Source: Idiomarina tyrosinivorans | Lineage (GTDB): Bacteria > Pseudomonadota > Gammaproteobacteria > Enterobacterales > Alteromonadaceae | Direction of reading: 5' to 3' | NCBI RefSeq assembly: GCF_003987475.1 | Contig: NZ_PIQH01000001.1 | Coordinates: 124,001 to 188,000, forward strand | DNA length: 64,000 nt | Shown: positions 44,838-55,288 of the stretch, piece after piece | How the letters are laid out: every line of letters starts with the position of its first letter | Numbering within the stretch: the first letter of the stretch is position 1 | Made by a program: the position numbers and the translations under genes | Notes under the pieces: model-generated | What the model was told of the DNA's origin: nothing | Seen by the model: the letters and a program-made list of their open reading frames with translations, nothing else | Database searches by the model: none

Positions 44838-47207
44838 TTACTTCATTTGTTCAGCGAGGTATAGCCAAGTTTCTAGTACCGTGTCTGGATTCAGTGATAC
44901 TGAGTCAATGCCTTGATCTACCAACCACGCAGCAAAGTCGGCATGGTCTGAGGGGCCTTGGCCACAAATACCGACGTATTTACCGCGTTGCTTGGCTGCC
45001 TGAATGGCCATCGACAATAATGCTTTAACCGCTTCATTACGCTCATCAAATAAGTGAGCAATGACACCAGAGTCCCGGTCTAAGCCTAGCGTGAGCTGAG
45101 TTAAATCGTTGGAACCAATGGAGAAACCGTCGAAAATATCCAAGAATTGGTCGGCTAACAGAGCGTTCGATGGCAATTCGCACATCATAATTACCCGTAG
45201 GCCATTTTCGCCTTGGCGTAAGCCTTGCTCTTCCAACAGTTCGATAACCTTGCGCCCTTCCTCTAAGGTACGGACAAATGGGATCATGATTTCGACGTTG
45301 GTTAAGCCCATGTCGTTACGCACGCGTTTAATGGCTTCACACTCTAATGCGAAGCAGTCACGGAACTCTTCCGAGATATAGCGTGATGCACCGCGGAAAC
45401 CTAGCATCGGGTTTTCTTCGTCTGGTTCGTATTGATTACCGCCAATCAAGTTGGCGTACTCATTCGATTTGAAGTCAGACATCCGCACGATAACACGCTC
45501 TGGGCAGAACGCTGCGCCTAAGGTGGAAATACCCTCGGCTAACCGCGCGACATAGTATTCACGCGGGCTGCTATAGCCTGCCATCATCTTACCGATGGTA
45601 GTTTTTAGTTCATCAGTTTGTTGGTCAAAATTCAGCAGCGCTTTCGGGTGGACGCCGATCATACGGTTAATAATGAACTCTAAACGTGCCAAACCAATAC
45701 CTGCGTGCGGCAATCGCGCGAAATCAAAGGCGCGGTCAGGGTTACCCACGTTCATCATGATTTTCAGGGGTAACTCCGGCATTTCGTCGATGGCTGACTC
45801 GGTGACATCGAAGTCCAACTGGCCATCGTAAATATAACCAGTATCACCTTCAGCACAAGATACGGTGATGTCACGGCCGTTAGCGATACTGTCGGTAGCA
45901 TTACCACAACCCACAACTGCAGGGATGCCGAGTTCGCGAGCAATAATGGCAGCGTGACAGGTACGCCCGCCGCGGTTGGTAACGATGGCCGCGGCACGTT
46001 TCATGATCGGCTCCCAATCAGGGTCGGTCATATCGGTGACTAAAACATCACCCGGCTGCACCTTATCCATTTCGCTGATGTCGTTGAGTACACGCGCTGT
46101 TCCCTTACCAATGCGCTGACCGATTGCGCGGCCTTCGGTAATGATTTCGCTGCGCTGCTTCAGGTTGAAGCGCTCCATTGCTTGGCCGCTCTCATTCGAA
46201 CGCACGGTTTCAGGACGCGCCTGAACGATATATAGCTTGCCGTCAATTCCGTCTTTGGCCCACTCAATGTCCATCGGGCGGCCGTAATGCTGTTCAATAA
46301 TAACCGCTTGTTTGGCTAATGCTTCGACTTCGTCGTCAGTGATAGAGAAGCTATCGCTACGCGCGCTTTCGACATCTTCAATTTTAACCTGCTTGCCATG
46401 GCTACTATCGTCTGAGTAGACCATTTCGATTTTTTTACTGCCCAAATTACGGCGTAATACAGCCGGTTTTCCGGCCGCTAGCGTGGGTTTATGGACGTAA
46501 AACTCATCAGGGTTTACCGCGCCCTGCACCACCATTTCACCTAAGCCGAAAGATGAGGTGATAAATACCACTTGGTCAAAGCCTGACTCGGTATCAATGG
46601 TGAACATAACGCCGGATGCTGCTTTATCGCTACGCACCATCCGTTGAACGCCGGCGGACAATGCCACGCCGCGGTGGTCGTAACCTTGGTGCACGCGGTA
46701 TGAAATGGCGCGATCATTGAACAGCGATGCAAAAACGTGCTTAATCGCTTCTTTAATGGCGGCTAAACCTTTCACGTTTAAAAAGGTTTCTTGTTGCCCT
46801 GCAAATGATGCATCAGGCATATCCTCGGCGGTCGCCGAGCTACGTACTGCAAAACTTAATTCATCGTTACCACCGCTCAACGTCTGATATGACGCTTCAA
46901 TAGCGTTGGCCAAATTGTCTTGAAATGGGGTTTCGATAATCCATTGGCGGATTTTTTTACCCGCCGCTGCCAGTGCAGTGACGTCATCAACGTCGAGATC
47001 GTCAAGTAACGCATAAATTTTATCGTTAATGCCGCTTTGCTCTAGAAACTCATTAAATGCATCTGCGGTAGTCGCAAAACCTCCGGGCACTTCAACGCCT
47101 GCGCCAGATAAGTTGCTGATCATTTCGCCGAGTGAGGCGTTTTTACCGCCAACTCGTCCAACGTCTTGCATGCCTAAGTGTTCATACCAGAGTACGTAAT
47201 CTTGCAC
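44838..47207 (-). CDS. ppsA: Phosphoenolpyruvate synthase PpsA
   Basis: This 789-residue enzyme has three regions. The N-terminal PEP/pyruvate-binding domain contains [11 protein letters not shown]. The phospho-histidine domain has [15 protein letters not shown] (His near 417, equivalent to His421 of E. coli). The C-terminal TIM barrel has [14 protein letters not shown] with the active Cys near the end. It converts pyruvate and ATP to PEP for gluconeogenesis. The start is GTG 47207 with GAGGAAC upstream. It is divergent from ppsR, its regulatory kinase/phosphorylase, and a stem-loop lies in its leader. Confidence 0.96.
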   Translation of the reverse strand: MQDYVLWYEHLGMQDVGRVGGKNASLGEMISNLSGAGVEVPGGFATTADAFNEFLEQSGINDKIYALLDDLDVDDVTALAAAGKKIRQWIIETPFQDNLANAIEASYQTLSGGNDELSFAVRSSATAEDMPDASFAGQQETFLNVKGLAAIKEAIKHVFASLFNDRAISYRVHQGYDHRGVALSAGVQRMVRSDKAASGVMFTIDTESGFDQVVFITSSFGLGEMVVQGAVNPDEFYVHKPTLAAGKPAVLRRNLGSKKIEMVYSDDSSHGKQVKIEDVESARSDSFSITDDEVEALAKQAVIIEQHYGRPMDIEWAKDGIDGKLYIVQARPETVRSNESGQAMERFNLKQRSEIITEGRAIGQRIGKGTARVLNDISEMDKVQPGDVLVTDMTDPDWEPIMKRAAAIVTNRGGRTCHAAIIARELGIPAVVGCGNATDSIANGRDITVSCAEGDTGYIYDGQLDFDVTESAIDEMPELPLKIMMNVGNPDRAFDFARLPHAGIGLARLEFIINRMIGVHPKALLNFDQQTDELKTTIGKMMAGYSSPREYYVARLAEGISTLGAAFCPERVIVRMSDFKSNEYANLIGGNQYEPDEENPMLGFRGASRYISEEFRDCFALECEAIKRVRNDMGLTNVEIMIPFVRTLEEGRKVIELLEEQGLRQGENGLRVIMMCELPSNALLADQFLDIFDGFSIGSNDLTQLTLGLDRDSGVIAHLFDERNEAVKALLSMAIQAAKQRGKYVGICGQGPSDHADFAAWLVDQGIDSVSLNPDTVLETWLYLAEQMK

Positions 47208-47234
47208 GATGGGTTCCTCGATATTGCGCTTTTT

Positions 47235-47256
47235 AGAGACGTTTGCGTGAGTCTCT
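47235..47256. other. Stem-loop in the ppsA leader / ppsA-ppsR intergenic region
   Basis: AGAGAC (47235-47240) and GTCTCT (47251-47256) form a perfect 6-bp stem with a 10-base loop, about 28 bases upstream of the ppsA start. It may be a leader hairpin or an operator. It has no consensus with a regulator known to me. Confidence 0.4.
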
Positions 47257-47339
47257 GATGAATTTGCCTAGGCATTTTACACTTTAGCGCCCAATTAGTT
47301 AATATCTGCACACGCTTATTCATGTTATTCATGGAGTTT

Positions 47340-48155
47340 ATGCCTGTGCGAACGGCTTTTTATATCTCAGATGGTACTGCACTCACCGCGGAGGCCTTTG
47401 GCCACGCGTTATTGTCGATGTTTCCTATCGCTGTTGAACATAAAACCCTGCCCTTTATCGACAGCGAAGAAAAGGCGCAACGGGTATGTCGCCTGATCCA
47501 ACAAGCGCAAGCCGAAGACGGCGAAGCTCCGCTGATTTTTCATACCTTCGTGAACACCGAGCTGAAGCAAAAGATCACTTCTTGCGGCGGCGTGAGTTAC
47601 GATTTTCTGGATAAATTTGTCGGGCCACTTGCCGCCGAGTTAGGGGTTGAGGCGCAGCCCAAAACGCACCGAACTCACGGCATTCATCAAGATTACAGTT
47701 TCCGTATTGATGCGATAAATTACACGCTTGACCATGATGACGGCAAAAAGCTCAATAAACTGAGTGAGGCCGATATTATTCTTATTGGTGTGTCGCGCAC
47801 AGGGAAAACCCCAACCAGCCTTTATCTGGCATTACAGTACGGTATTAAAGCGGCGAATTATCCGATTACTGACGATGATGATTTCGAGAGCTTGCGATTG
47901 CCTGCCGCGCTGAAGCCGCACCGTCATAAGCTTTTTGGCTTGACTCTTGAGCCCGATCGGCTGCATGAGATTCGTTCGAAACGGCGCGAAGGTAGCCGCT
48001 ACGCATCACTGCAGCAGTGCCGTTTCGAACTTGCTGAGGTGGAAAAATTGTATCGCCGAGAGGCTGTGCCGTTTATCGATTCGACACGCTTTTCGGTGGA
48101 AGAAATTGCCGCAAAAATTTTGGCTGAGACCAATTTAAAAAGGCACCGCTACTAA
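47340..48155 (+). CDS. ppsR: PEP synthase regulatory protein PpsR (DUF299 kinase/pyrophosphorylase)
   Basis: This 271-residue protein begins with [20 protein letters not shown], the DUF299 start, and has the P-loop [15 protein letters not shown] near residue 150. PpsR is a bifunctional kinase and pyrophosphorylase that inactivates and reactivates PpsA by threonine phosphorylation. It is divergent from ppsA, the classic arrangement. ATG 47340 is chosen because GGAG lies 4 bases upstream; the frame has earlier ATGs at 47322 and 47331 that would add only a few residues. Confidence 0.95.
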   Translation: MPVRTAFYISDGTALTAEAFGHALLSMFPIAVEHKTLPFIDSEEKAQRVCRLIQQAQAEDGEAPLIFHTFVNTELKQKITSCGGVSYDFLDKFVGPLAAELGVEAQPKTHRTHGIHQDYSFRIDAINYTLDHDDGKKLNKLSEADIILIGVSRTGKTPTSLYLALQYGIKAANYPITDDDDFESLRLPAALKPHRHKLFGLTLEPDRLHEIRSKRREGSRYASLQQCRFELAEVEKLYRREAVPFIDSTRFSVEEIAAKILAETNLKRHRY

Positions 48156-48169
48156 CAGCGATGCCTTTT
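48137..48169. terminator. Bidirectional terminator between ppsR and the DUF1338 gene
   Basis: AAAAGGCA and CGCT on the left pair with AGCG and TGCCTTTT on the right around the sequence ACTAAC, with single-base bulges. A T run follows on each strand. The left arm overlaps the ppsR stop. Confidence 0.8.
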
Positions 48170-48204
48170 CCCCATCTTACCAGTATTCAACCAATGCTAT
48201 CGGT

Positions 48205-49005
48205 TTAGCCTTTAGCGTTGGTACTCTCGAAAATCTTATCAGCAGATGCTGCAACGAAGCCCGTGTACAGTTTACTTGGGGCAATTTCGTAGCGTTTCGC
48301 AAATTCATAGAAGCAGCTAGGGATTTCCGCTTTTTTATCCGCGAATGAGACGACCACACGGTCCGCCATCGTTGACGACTGTTCTAAATAGACGTCCGCT
48401 GAACCTTTAATTTCGCCACCAGAGGTGTTTAACCGGAAGCCGGCGTCTTTCAGCTTCTGATTTACCTGTTCTAGGGTTTCGTAGCCCGGGAGGTAATTAA
48501 CGCTGACCGTGAAATGATTAGCACGGAAACCGAACGCAGACATCCAACCCGCATATTCGCTCTCGTCCAGTAATGCTAGGTATTCTTCGTAGGTTACCTG
48601 CCAATGCGTACCCGAATACAAGAACTCTGGTTTCTCAACCAGATCTGCAGGCACCGCATCAACCATACGCTGAACCAGGGCTTGCAATTGTGGCGAAAAC
48701 TCTTCAACCAACAGCTCACTAATGAACACTTTTGGGTATGACGGATCGTCGTGTTCGTAATGCTTTGCGCGCAGTTTTTTGGCTTCAAAGTGGTAATCAC
48801 CACCCTCTTTGTAGCCCAACGCTAAAAAGTGCTGAGCCAGTTTTTCCAAGCCTACTGGCGCCGAATTAAAGGTACGAAAAGCGACGTGGTCATTGATAAT
48901 CTCATGACCTTCACCGAGCAAGTCGTGAACTTTCTGTGCCGACGGTGTGTGTTGGATGTAATCGTTCCAAAGCTGTTCGAATAACACTTCGACCTTATTT
49001 GACAT
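48205..49005 (-). CDS. DUF1338 family protein (HglS/YdcJ-like putative metal-dependent oxygenase)
   Basis: This 266-residue protein matches the DUF1338 family: HVAFRTFNSAPVGLEKL with an early His, KLRAKHYEHDDPSYPKVF and FRANHFTVSVNYLPG. It ends in a conserved region (PSCFYEFAKRYEI). A member of this family, HglS, is a 2-oxoadipate dioxygenase/decarboxylase of lysine catabolism, and the His residues here fit metal ligands. Whether this protein shares that substrate is unknown. It is monocistronic. Confidence 0.82.
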   Translation of the reverse strand: MSNKVEVLFEQLWNDYIQHTPSAQKVHDLLGEGHEIINDHVAFRTFNSAPVGLEKLAQHFLALGYKEGGDYHFEAKKLRAKHYEHDDPSYPKVFISELLVEEFSPQLQALVQRMVDAVPADLVEKPEFLYSGTHWQVTYEEYLALLDESEYAGWMSAFGFRANHFTVSVNYLPGYETLEQVNQKLKDAGFRLNTSGGEIKGSADVYLEQSSTMADRVVVSFADKKAEIPSCFYEFAKRYEIAPSKLYTGFVAASADKIFESTNAKG

Positions 49006-49091
49006 GATGACCTATAACTCCTTTAACGATGTCGACTGTAGTTGTATAGACATCCGTTAGTGTAACCTAAACTATGCTGTTGCTCTAGTTC

Positions 49092-50450
49092 CTAACCCTT
49101 TCCAGCACGCGCTTTTTTTAATGATTCGGCAACCAAAAATGCCAGCTCTAACACTTGGTCAGCGTTCAAACGCGGATCGCACTGGGTGCGGTAACGTTGC
49201 TCAAGATCTTTTTCACTGATGCAATAGGCGCCACCGGTACACTCGGTGACATCCTCCCCGGTCATTTCTAGGTGAACGCCTCCCGGGTAAGTCCCTTCCG
49301 CTTCATGCACTGCAAAGAATTGGCTGAGTTCTCGATTAATGTTGTCAAATGAACGCGTTTTTAGGCCGTTATCGGCTTTTACCGTATTGCCGTGCATCGG
49401 ATCGCTTGACCACACTACGTGGCGGCCTTCGCGTTTTACCGTACGTACCAATTTCGGTAGGTTTTCCGCTAATTTATCTGCACCCATGCGGGTAATCAGG
49501 GTTAATCGACCACTAATGTTTTCCGGGTTCAATGCGTTAATTAACTGCAGTAATTCCTGCTCCGTGGTTGTTGGCCCAATTTTTACCCCTATTGGGTTAT
49601 GAATACCCCGCATAAACTCAACGTGGGCATGGTCTAATTGCCGCGTTCTTTCACCAATCCACACCATGTGCGCGGAACAGTCGTAAGGTAGACCGGTTAA
49701 AGTATCGGTGCGAGTTAATGCTTGTTCATAGGGTAATAGCAACGCCTCATGCGAGGTAAACAATTCGGTTTCGTGAATGGTTGCATTGGTTTCACTGTTT
49801 ATCCCCAATACTTCCATAAACTTCAATGCCGACTGAATTTCTTCAGCAATTTGCAAGTAGCGCTCTTTCATCGGATTAGCCTGGATAAAGCTCATATTCC
49901 ACTTATGAACTTTATGCAGGTTTGCTAACCCGCCCTGTGCGAAGGCTCGGAGCAAATTTAACGTTGCTGCAGAGTGGTGATAAGCTTGGATCATGCGCTG
50001 CGGGTCAGGTTGCCGAGCCGCAGCAGTAAAATCCGCTTGATTGATGATGTCGCCACGATAACTCGGCAACGACACACCATCGATGGTTTCTTCATCGCTC
50101 GAGCGCGGTTTAGCGTATTGCCCAGCCATCCGTGCCACTTTGGTTATTGGGCAGGATCCGGCGAAGGTCAACACAATCGCCATTTGCAAAATCACTTTGA
50201 AGGTATCGCGAATTTTTGGTGCGTTAAAGTCTTGAAACGACTCAGCACAATCACCGCCTTGTAACAGAAACCCTTGACCTTGTGAGACCGCGCTAAGGTG
50301 GCGTTGTAGTGCCCGAGTTTCTTCCGCAAAAACTAACGGTGGGAACTGTGCCAACTGTTGCTCAACGGCACGTAAATGCTCGGCATCGGGATATTGTGGC
50401 TGTTGTTGAATTGCTTTATCGCGCCAGCTACGCGAACTCCATTGCGTCAT
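49092..50450 (-). CDS. Class II 3-deoxy-7-phosphoheptulonate (DAHP) synthase
   Basis: This is a 452-residue class II DAHP synthase. Characteristic blocks are [44 protein letters not shown] and [12 protein letters not shown]. The class II type is unlike the AroG/AroF/AroH class I enzymes of E. coli. It condenses PEP and erythrose 4-phosphate, the first step of the shikimate pathway. Note that PpsA, which makes PEP, is encoded nearby. ATG 50450 is preferred over a TTG at 50465. The feedback-binding region cannot be judged by eye. Confidence 0.93.
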   Translation of the reverse strand: MTQWSSRSWRDKAIQQQPQYPDAEHLRAVEQQLAQFPPLVFAEETRALQRHLSAVSQGQGFLLQGGDCAESFQDFNAPKIRDTFKVILQMAIVLTFAGSCPITKVARMAGQYAKPRSSDEETIDGVSLPSYRGDIINQADFTAAARQPDPQRMIQAYHHSAATLNLLRAFAQGGLANLHKVHKWNMSFIQANPMKERYLQIAEEIQSALKFMEVLGINSETNATIHETELFTSHEALLLPYEQALTRTDTLTGLPYDCSAHMVWIGERTRQLDHAHVEFMRGIHNPIGVKIGPTTTEQELLQLINALNPENISGRLTLITRMGADKLAENLPKLVRTVKREGRHVVWSSDPMHGNTVKADNGLKTRSFDNINRELSQFFAVHEAEGTYPGGVHLEMTGEDVTECTGGAYCISEKDLEQRYRTQCDPRLNADQVLELAFLVAESLKKARAGKG

Positions 50451-50541
50451 AACACATTGATCCAATCACATATTTCGAAGCTCGAATGTAGCGAGGATAG
50501 GCGCGCTTCGCAACGCCTATCCTAGACCTTTCGGGACTTAC

Positions 50542-51420
50542 TTAATAACGATGTTGCTGTAATGCAGCAATACGTGCGGCTAAAGGCGGATGACTACTAA
50601 ACCATTGGGCCAAGCTGGAACGCTTGCCATTAATGCCAAACGCCAACATGGTGCCGTCTAACCGCGATTCTTGAGCCCGTTGTAGGCGTTGCAATGCGGC
50701 AATCATTTTTGCTGGGCTTTCTAAATGTGCCGCTCCAGCGTCTGCGCGGAATTCTCGATAACGCGAGAACCACATAACGATCAGACTCGCTAAAATGCCG
50801 AACACCAGCTCCAACGCCATCACAATACCGAAGTAGGCAAAGGTACCAAGACCTTGCTGGCTATCGTTGCTACGCGTCGCATTATTAATAGCGCCAGCAA
50901 TAACCCGCGCAAAAAACATCACAAAGGTATTCAATACGCCTTGAATCAAGGTTAGGGTCACCATATCGCCGTTAGCGATGTGTGAAATTTCGTGGGCGAG
51001 AACCGCCTCTACCTCATCTTCCGTCATCTGCTCAAGTAATCCGGTGCTCACCGCAACTAACGATGACGACTTACTTGCCCCAGTGGCAAACGCATTGGGC
51101 TCTGGAGACCGATAAATAGCCACTTGTGGCATCGGAATGCCAGCCTTTTTGGTTTGCCGAGCAACGGTGTTCAGCAACCAGCTTTCGCGAGCATCGCGAG
51201 GGCGTTCAATCACTTGTCCACCGACCGAACGCAGCGCCATCCAACGCGACATCAACAAAGAAATTAAGGCGCCGCCAAAGCCAAAAATGGCACAGAAAAA
51301 CAATAAACCACCGGTGTTTTGCACAGAAAAGCCGAACCAACGGCTTAACACCGAATAAACCACGCTAAGTACCAACAATACTGCGAGGTTGGTTGCCACA
51401 AACAGCAGTATCCGTTTCAT
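50542..51420 (-). CDS. htpX: Membrane zinc metalloprotease HtpX
   Basis: This 292-residue protease has two N-terminal helices (about 5-55), the zinc motif [14 protein letters not shown] near residue 140, two further helices and the third ligand region [14 protein letters not shown]. It degrades misfolded inner-membrane proteins alongside FtsH. The start ATG 51420 is preceded by TTAGGAG. It lies 51 bases downstream of bioD and may be partly read from it. Confidence 0.95.
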   Translation of the reverse strand: MKRILLFVATNLAVLLVLSVVYSVLSRWFGFSVQNTGGLLFFCAIFGFGGALISLLMSRWMALRSVGGQVIERPRDARESWLLNTVARQTKKAGIPMPQVAIYRSPEPNAFATGASKSSSLVAVSTGLLEQMTEDEVEAVLAHEISHIANGDMVTLTLIQGVLNTFVMFFARVIAGAINNATRSNDSQQGLGTFAYFGIVMALELVFGILASLIVMWFSRYREFRADAGAAHLESPAKMIAALQRLQRAQESRLDGTMLAFGINGKRSSLAQWFSSHPPLAARIAALQQHRY

Positions 51421-51471
51421 GGATTACACTCCTAACAACTGATAATAACTGGATATGGCGCTATTTTAGCC

Positions 51472-52188
51472 CTATTTCAATAGCGCTTGTCTAACTTTTT
51501 TTACATCGATTGCACGGCTGAACTCCATACTTGTCCAAGCCTCGTTAAAGTCCAATAAACCGATGTTTGGTGACGCTAAGCTGCGTTTTAGCGTCGCAAT
51601 ATTTTCCGCTTGATACGGCATTGGGTTGGGTGTCGTTTGCACCCCAATCCAGCCAATGCACTCAGCGCCATCGGCGGCGATGGCGAGCTCGGTTAATTTA
51701 GCATGGTTAAGGCAACCAAGTTTCAACCCGACAACCAGTATGACTTTTGCTTTCGCGGCGGCAACCACCTCAGAAAGGTAGCGTACTGGCTGTTGTTGGC
51801 TATGACTGAGCGGTAAGCGCCAACCTCCGGCACCCTCAATTAACGCGACGTCAGCCGTAGACTGTTGTCGCAGACGCTGAAACTGTTCAAGGACTTCGGC
51901 ATTACTGATAGTGATTTGCGCTTCTTCGGCAGCAATATGTGGCGCAATCGCAGGGACAAATGCCCAGGGATTTACCGCTGTATAATCCATTGCTTCACTG
52001 CAATGTGCGCGTAAATAGCGCGCATCACTGTTTTGCCATTGGCCATCGATGTTTTCACAGCCGGTTGCCAAAGGCTTCATCGCCAAGGTGCGCAGTCCCG
52101 ACGCGTTTAGTGCATTGAGTAGCGCTACGGCGGCTACCGTTTTCCCGGCATCGGTATCTGTTCCGGTTACAAAAAGTAATTCGGCCAT
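51472..52188 (-). CDS. bioD: Dethiobiotin synthetase BioD
   Basis: This 238-residue P-loop enzyme has GTDTDAGKT at residues 9-17 and the conserved MKPLATGC and EGAGGWRLPL. It closes the ureido ring of dethiobiotin from DAPA, ATP and CO2. It is the last gene of the minus-strand run bioB-bioF-bioC-bioD, 5 bases after bioC. No bioH is present in the window. Confidence 0.94.
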   Translation of the reverse strand: MAELLFVTGTDTDAGKTVAAVALLNALNASGLRTLAMKPLATGCENIDGQWQNSDARYLRAHCSEAMDYTAVNPWAFVPAIAPHIAAEEAQITISNAEVLEQFQRLRQQSTADVALIEGAGGWRLPLSHSQQQPVRYLSEVVAAAKAKVILVVGLKLGCLNHAKLTELAIAADGAECIGWIGVQTTPNPMPYQAENIATLKRSLASPNIGLLDFNEAWTSMEFSRAIDVKKVRQALLK

Positions 52189-52193
52189 GATTT

Positions 52194-52961
52194 TTAGTTA
52201 ACCTTAACGCTGCCTGTAATGTCTAATATCTGCCACTCAAGAGAAATCTGATTATCGTTCCCGGCGGCCTTTTGGGCTTGCTGTTGCCAACGTTTTAATT
52301 GTCGAGGGGTGAGTAAGCCGCGCTCTGAAACACCATGATAGGATGCGCCAACGCCACGAATACTGCGCATGGCGTCAGTCAGTGTGGGGAAATGTTGTTG
52401 TTCAGTACGTAGATGCATTTCGACTTCTGGAAACACGGCTGCGACTTGCGCATGCAATAGTGAAACCTCAGCAAATCGCATCACTCGCGGACTGCCGGTG
52501 GCGTGCAGTGCACTGCTGCGCAAGCTACTAAATGTTCCTGCGGCCAATGTGTTTATGGTAATGCGCCCACCGGGCATAACTACTCGGCGAATTTCACGCA
52601 GGACTTGGCTAAAGTCTTCCGCCCATTGCAGTGAAAAATTGGCAAATACCCAGTCAGCACTGTCGTTTGCTAACGGTAAATCCTCAAAGTCGGCTTTCAG
52701 CCAGGAGCCACCATTATAGGTTTGCTGTGCTTGAGTTAGCATGGCGGCGGCGATATCAATGCCGGTGTAGGTGTTAGCTCGTTGCCGCAAGGTGAGAAAC
52801 TGTGAGCCAGGGCCGCACCCCAAGTCCAACACATGTTGGGCATGAAAATCTTCGGGTAAATAGTTGAGGAGCTGCTGCGCCGCTGCTGCTTGTTGGCTGG
52901 CATGCTGCTGGTATTGCTGCGCGGCGGCAGAAAATCGCCGTTCAATAAGCTGCTTATTCAA
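52194..52961 (-). CDS. bioC: Malonyl-ACP O-methyltransferase BioC
   Basis: This 255-residue SAM methyltransferase has DLGCGPGSQFLTL (motif I, about residue 47) and WVFANFSLQWAEDF, the BioC-type 'NLALQW' block. It methylates malonyl-ACP to start pimeloyl synthesis. It overlaps bioF by 4 bases. A pimeloyl-ACP methyl esterase (BioH or equivalent) must be encoded elsewhere. Confidence 0.92.
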   Translation of the reverse strand: MNKQLIERRFSAAAQQYQQHASQQAAAAQQLLNYLPEDFHAQHVLDLGCGPGSQFLTLRQRANTYTGIDIAAAMLTQAQQTYNGGSWLKADFEDLPLANDSADWVFANFSLQWAEDFSQVLREIRRVVMPGGRITINTLAAGTFSSLRSSALHATGSPRVMRFAEVSLLHAQVAAVFPEVEMHLRTEQQHFPTLTDAMRSIRGVGASYHGVSERGLLTPRQLKRWQQQAQKAAGNDNQISLEWQILDITGSVKVN

Positions 52962-54127
52962 TGCTGAATCCCCTCATCACGCAAAACCTTGAAACCACGT
53001 TCTAGCGCAGCGAAAGCCTCGTTGCCGTGTGCAGCAGATACACAAAATCGCACTCGAGCGCTCCCCTCTGCAACGGTGGGTGGGCGAATAGCAACGGCCC
53101 AAACCCCTTGCTCACGCATCACCTCTGCGCAGCGGTTGGCGTTCTCGCTAGAGCCCATTATTGCGACCTGAATGGCAGATTCAGAGGCCACAGTCGCTAT
53201 ACCGAAATGCTCAAACAGTTGCCGCATGCGGTGAATGTTTTGTTGTAACCTTTGGCGCGCTTCGATACCTTCTGCGGTCACAAGCCAACTAATCACTTCA
53301 AGCAAAAACGCCGCTTGTGAGGCAGGCATCGCGGTGGAGTAAATGTACTCGGGGGCAAATTGTTGGATCGCATCAATGGTCTCTGCATCGGCGCCGATGA
53401 AGGCACCGTGGCAGCCTAGAGCTTTACCAAAAGTGGCGGTATAAACTGCATCGTTTGGCATTTTATGAGGGGCCACAATCCCCCTCCCAGCTTCACCCAG
53501 CGCTCCGATACCGTGCGCATCATCAAGTAACAAACGCGCTTGGTATTGGCGTGCTAGACGAATCAACTCAGCCACTGGTGCCTGATCGCCATCCATACTG
53601 AAAACGCCTTCGCTAACGATCCACTTACCAATATTCGACGGTTCTCGGTGCAACCATTGTTGTAACTGGCTGGTGTCATTGTGGCGAAAGCGACGAAAGC
53701 GCTTACCCGATTGTTGCATGCCGCTGATCAACGATGCATGTACTAAGCGGTCGGCAAAGATTTTTTCATCTGTTTCAGGTAGCAATGCTAAACAGGCTTG
53801 GTTGGCGGCAAAACCACTACTCATCAACAATACGTGCTCTGACCCTAGCCATTGCTGCAACCGTTCCTGCAGCGCTTGATGTGCTGTAGAATGGCCAGTC
53901 ACTAAGGGCGAACCGCCGCTACCACTTCCCCATTGCAGGACCGCCTGCGCGGCCAGTTGTCGCAGCTGGGGATGGTCGTTAACCGCCAAATAATCATTGC
54001 TAGCAAACTGCCAGTATTGTTTACCGTCAACCGCCACACGCCCCGCTTCACTGTGACCGCGAGCGCGTAATCGCCGATATTGGGTTGAATGACGCCGCGC
54101 GGTTAGGCGCTGAAGCAACTCTTTCAC
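52958..54127 (-). CDS. bioF: 8-amino-7-oxononanoate synthase BioF
   Basis: This is a 389-residue PLP enzyme. The Lys that binds PLP is in TATFGKALGCHGAF (about residue 230), and LLDDAHGIGALGEAGRG is typical of the alpha-oxoamine synthases. It condenses pimeloyl-ACP with alanine. The start is GTG 54127, 6 bases after the bioB stop. The ribosome-binding site is weak, so coupling to bioB is likely. Confidence 0.94.
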   Translation of the reverse strand: MKELLQRLTARRHSTQYRRLRARGHSEAGRVAVDGKQYWQFASNDYLAVNDHPQLRQLAAQAVLQWGSGSGGSPLVTGHSTAHQALQERLQQWLGSEHVLLMSSGFAANQACLALLPETDEKIFADRLVHASLISGMQQSGKRFRRFRHNDTSQLQQWLHREPSNIGKWIVSEGVFSMDGDQAPVAELIRLARQYQARLLLDDAHGIGALGEAGRGIVAPHKMPNDAVYTATFGKALGCHGAFIGADAETIDAIQQFAPEYIYSTAMPASQAAFLLEVISWLVTAEGIEARQRLQQNIHRMRQLFEHFGIATVASESAIQVAIMGSSENANRCAEVMREQGVWAVAIRPPTVAEGSARVRFCVSAAHGNEAFAALERGFKVLRDEGIQH

Positions 54128-54133
54128 CGTCAG

Positions 54134-55174
54134 TTACGACGCATCATAATATTTGACTGGTTGCTGTTGTTCGGTCAGCGCGTCATTAATCACCGCCTGA
54201 TGAATATCATCATCATAACCATGGTGTTGTTCTGGGCTAATACCTAAGCGCTGAAATAAACGCAAGTCCGCGTCTGCTTCAGGGTTGGCAGTGGTTAACA
54301 GTTTTTCACCGTAGAAAATGGAGTTTGCGCCGGCCAAGAAACTTAATGCTTGCAGTTCGTCGTTCATATTTTCCCGCCCGGCAGAAAGGCGAACGTGACT
54401 TTCTGGCATTAAAATGCGAGCCACCGCAATGGTGCGGACAAATTCAAATGGGTCAAGATCGTCGAGGTTTTCAAATGGCGTACCTTTAACCTTAACCAAC
54501 ATATTGATTGGTACACTCTCAGGGTGAAGCGGTAGATTTGCTAGCTGTACTAAAAGCGATGCCCGATCATCAACACTTTCTCCCATGCCGACAATGCCGC
54601 CGGCGCAGACTTTCATCCCCGCATCGCGGACATTTTGCAGAGTATTCAAACGGTCGCTATAGGTACGGGTAGTGATAATGTCACCGTAGAATTCAGGTGA
54701 GGTATCAAGGTTGTGATTGTAGTAGTCCAGTCCAGCTTGTTTCAGTGCTTGCGCTTGTTCAGGCGATAGCATGCCAAGCGTCATGCAGGTTTCTAGGCCC
54801 AGCTTTTTGACCCCTTTTACCATTTCGATAACGTAAGGCATGTCACGATCTTTCGGATTACGCCATGCCGCGCCCATACAAAAACGGCTGGCGCCCAATG
54901 ATTTTGCATGCTCTGCCTCGGCGAGCACTTTTTCCACAGCCATCAAGCGTTCACGATCGAGGCCGGTATGGTAGTGGGCACTTTGCGGACAATACTTACA
55001 GTCTTCTGGGCACGCACCGGTTTTAATCGAAAGTAAGGTGCTCACCTGAACTTCATTCGGGTTGAAGTGTTGGCGATGGACAGACTGCGCACGGAATACC
55101 AGATCATTAAATGGCATTTGTAGCAGTTGTTTGACCTCGTCGACGGTCCAATCGTGACGCAATTCGCTCGACAT
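54134..55174 (-). CDS. bioB: Biotin synthase BioB
   Basis: This 346-residue radical-SAM enzyme has the cluster motif [16 protein letters not shown] near residue 53 and the [10 protein letters not shown] block. It inserts sulfur into dethiobiotin. It is the first gene of the bioBFCD run and is divergent from bioA, with a BirA-type operator in the 114-base interval. Confidence 0.97.
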   Translation of the reverse strand: MSSELRHDWTVDEVKQLLQMPFNDLVFRAQSVHRQHFNPNEVQVSTLLSIKTGACPEDCKYCPQSAHYHTGLDRERLMAVEKVLAEAEHAKSLGASRFCMGAAWRNPKDRDMPYVIEMVKGVKKLGLETCMTLGMLSPEQAQALKQAGLDYYNHNLDTSPEFYGDIITTRTYSDRLNTLQNVRDAGMKVCAGGIVGMGESVDDRASLLVQLANLPLHPESVPINMLVKVKGTPFENLDDLDPFEFVRTIAVARILMPESHVRLSAGRENMNDELQALSFLAGANSIFYGEKLLTTANPEADADLRLFQRLGISPEQHHGYDDDIHQAVINDALTEQQQPVKYYDAS

Positions 55175-55232
55175 TAGAAATTCCTTTGATTATCTGGGCT
55201 ATATCTCGACTAGGATACTGAGGGACGGTACA

Positions 55233-55265
55233 CTGTCAACTTAAAGAATTATCATAAGTTTACAA
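55233..55265. promoter_or_regulatory. BirA-type operator between bioB and bioA
   Basis: CTGTCAACTT (55233-55242) and AAGTTTACAA (55256-55265) form an imperfect inverted repeat with a 13-base spacer. They match the known biotin-operator pattern TTGTAAACC...GGTTTACAA. Its position between the divergent genes implies repression of both by biotinyl-AMP-bound BirA, as in E. coli. Confidence 0.8.
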
Positions 55266-55288
55266 CCGATTAAAATGTGAGCGGATTT

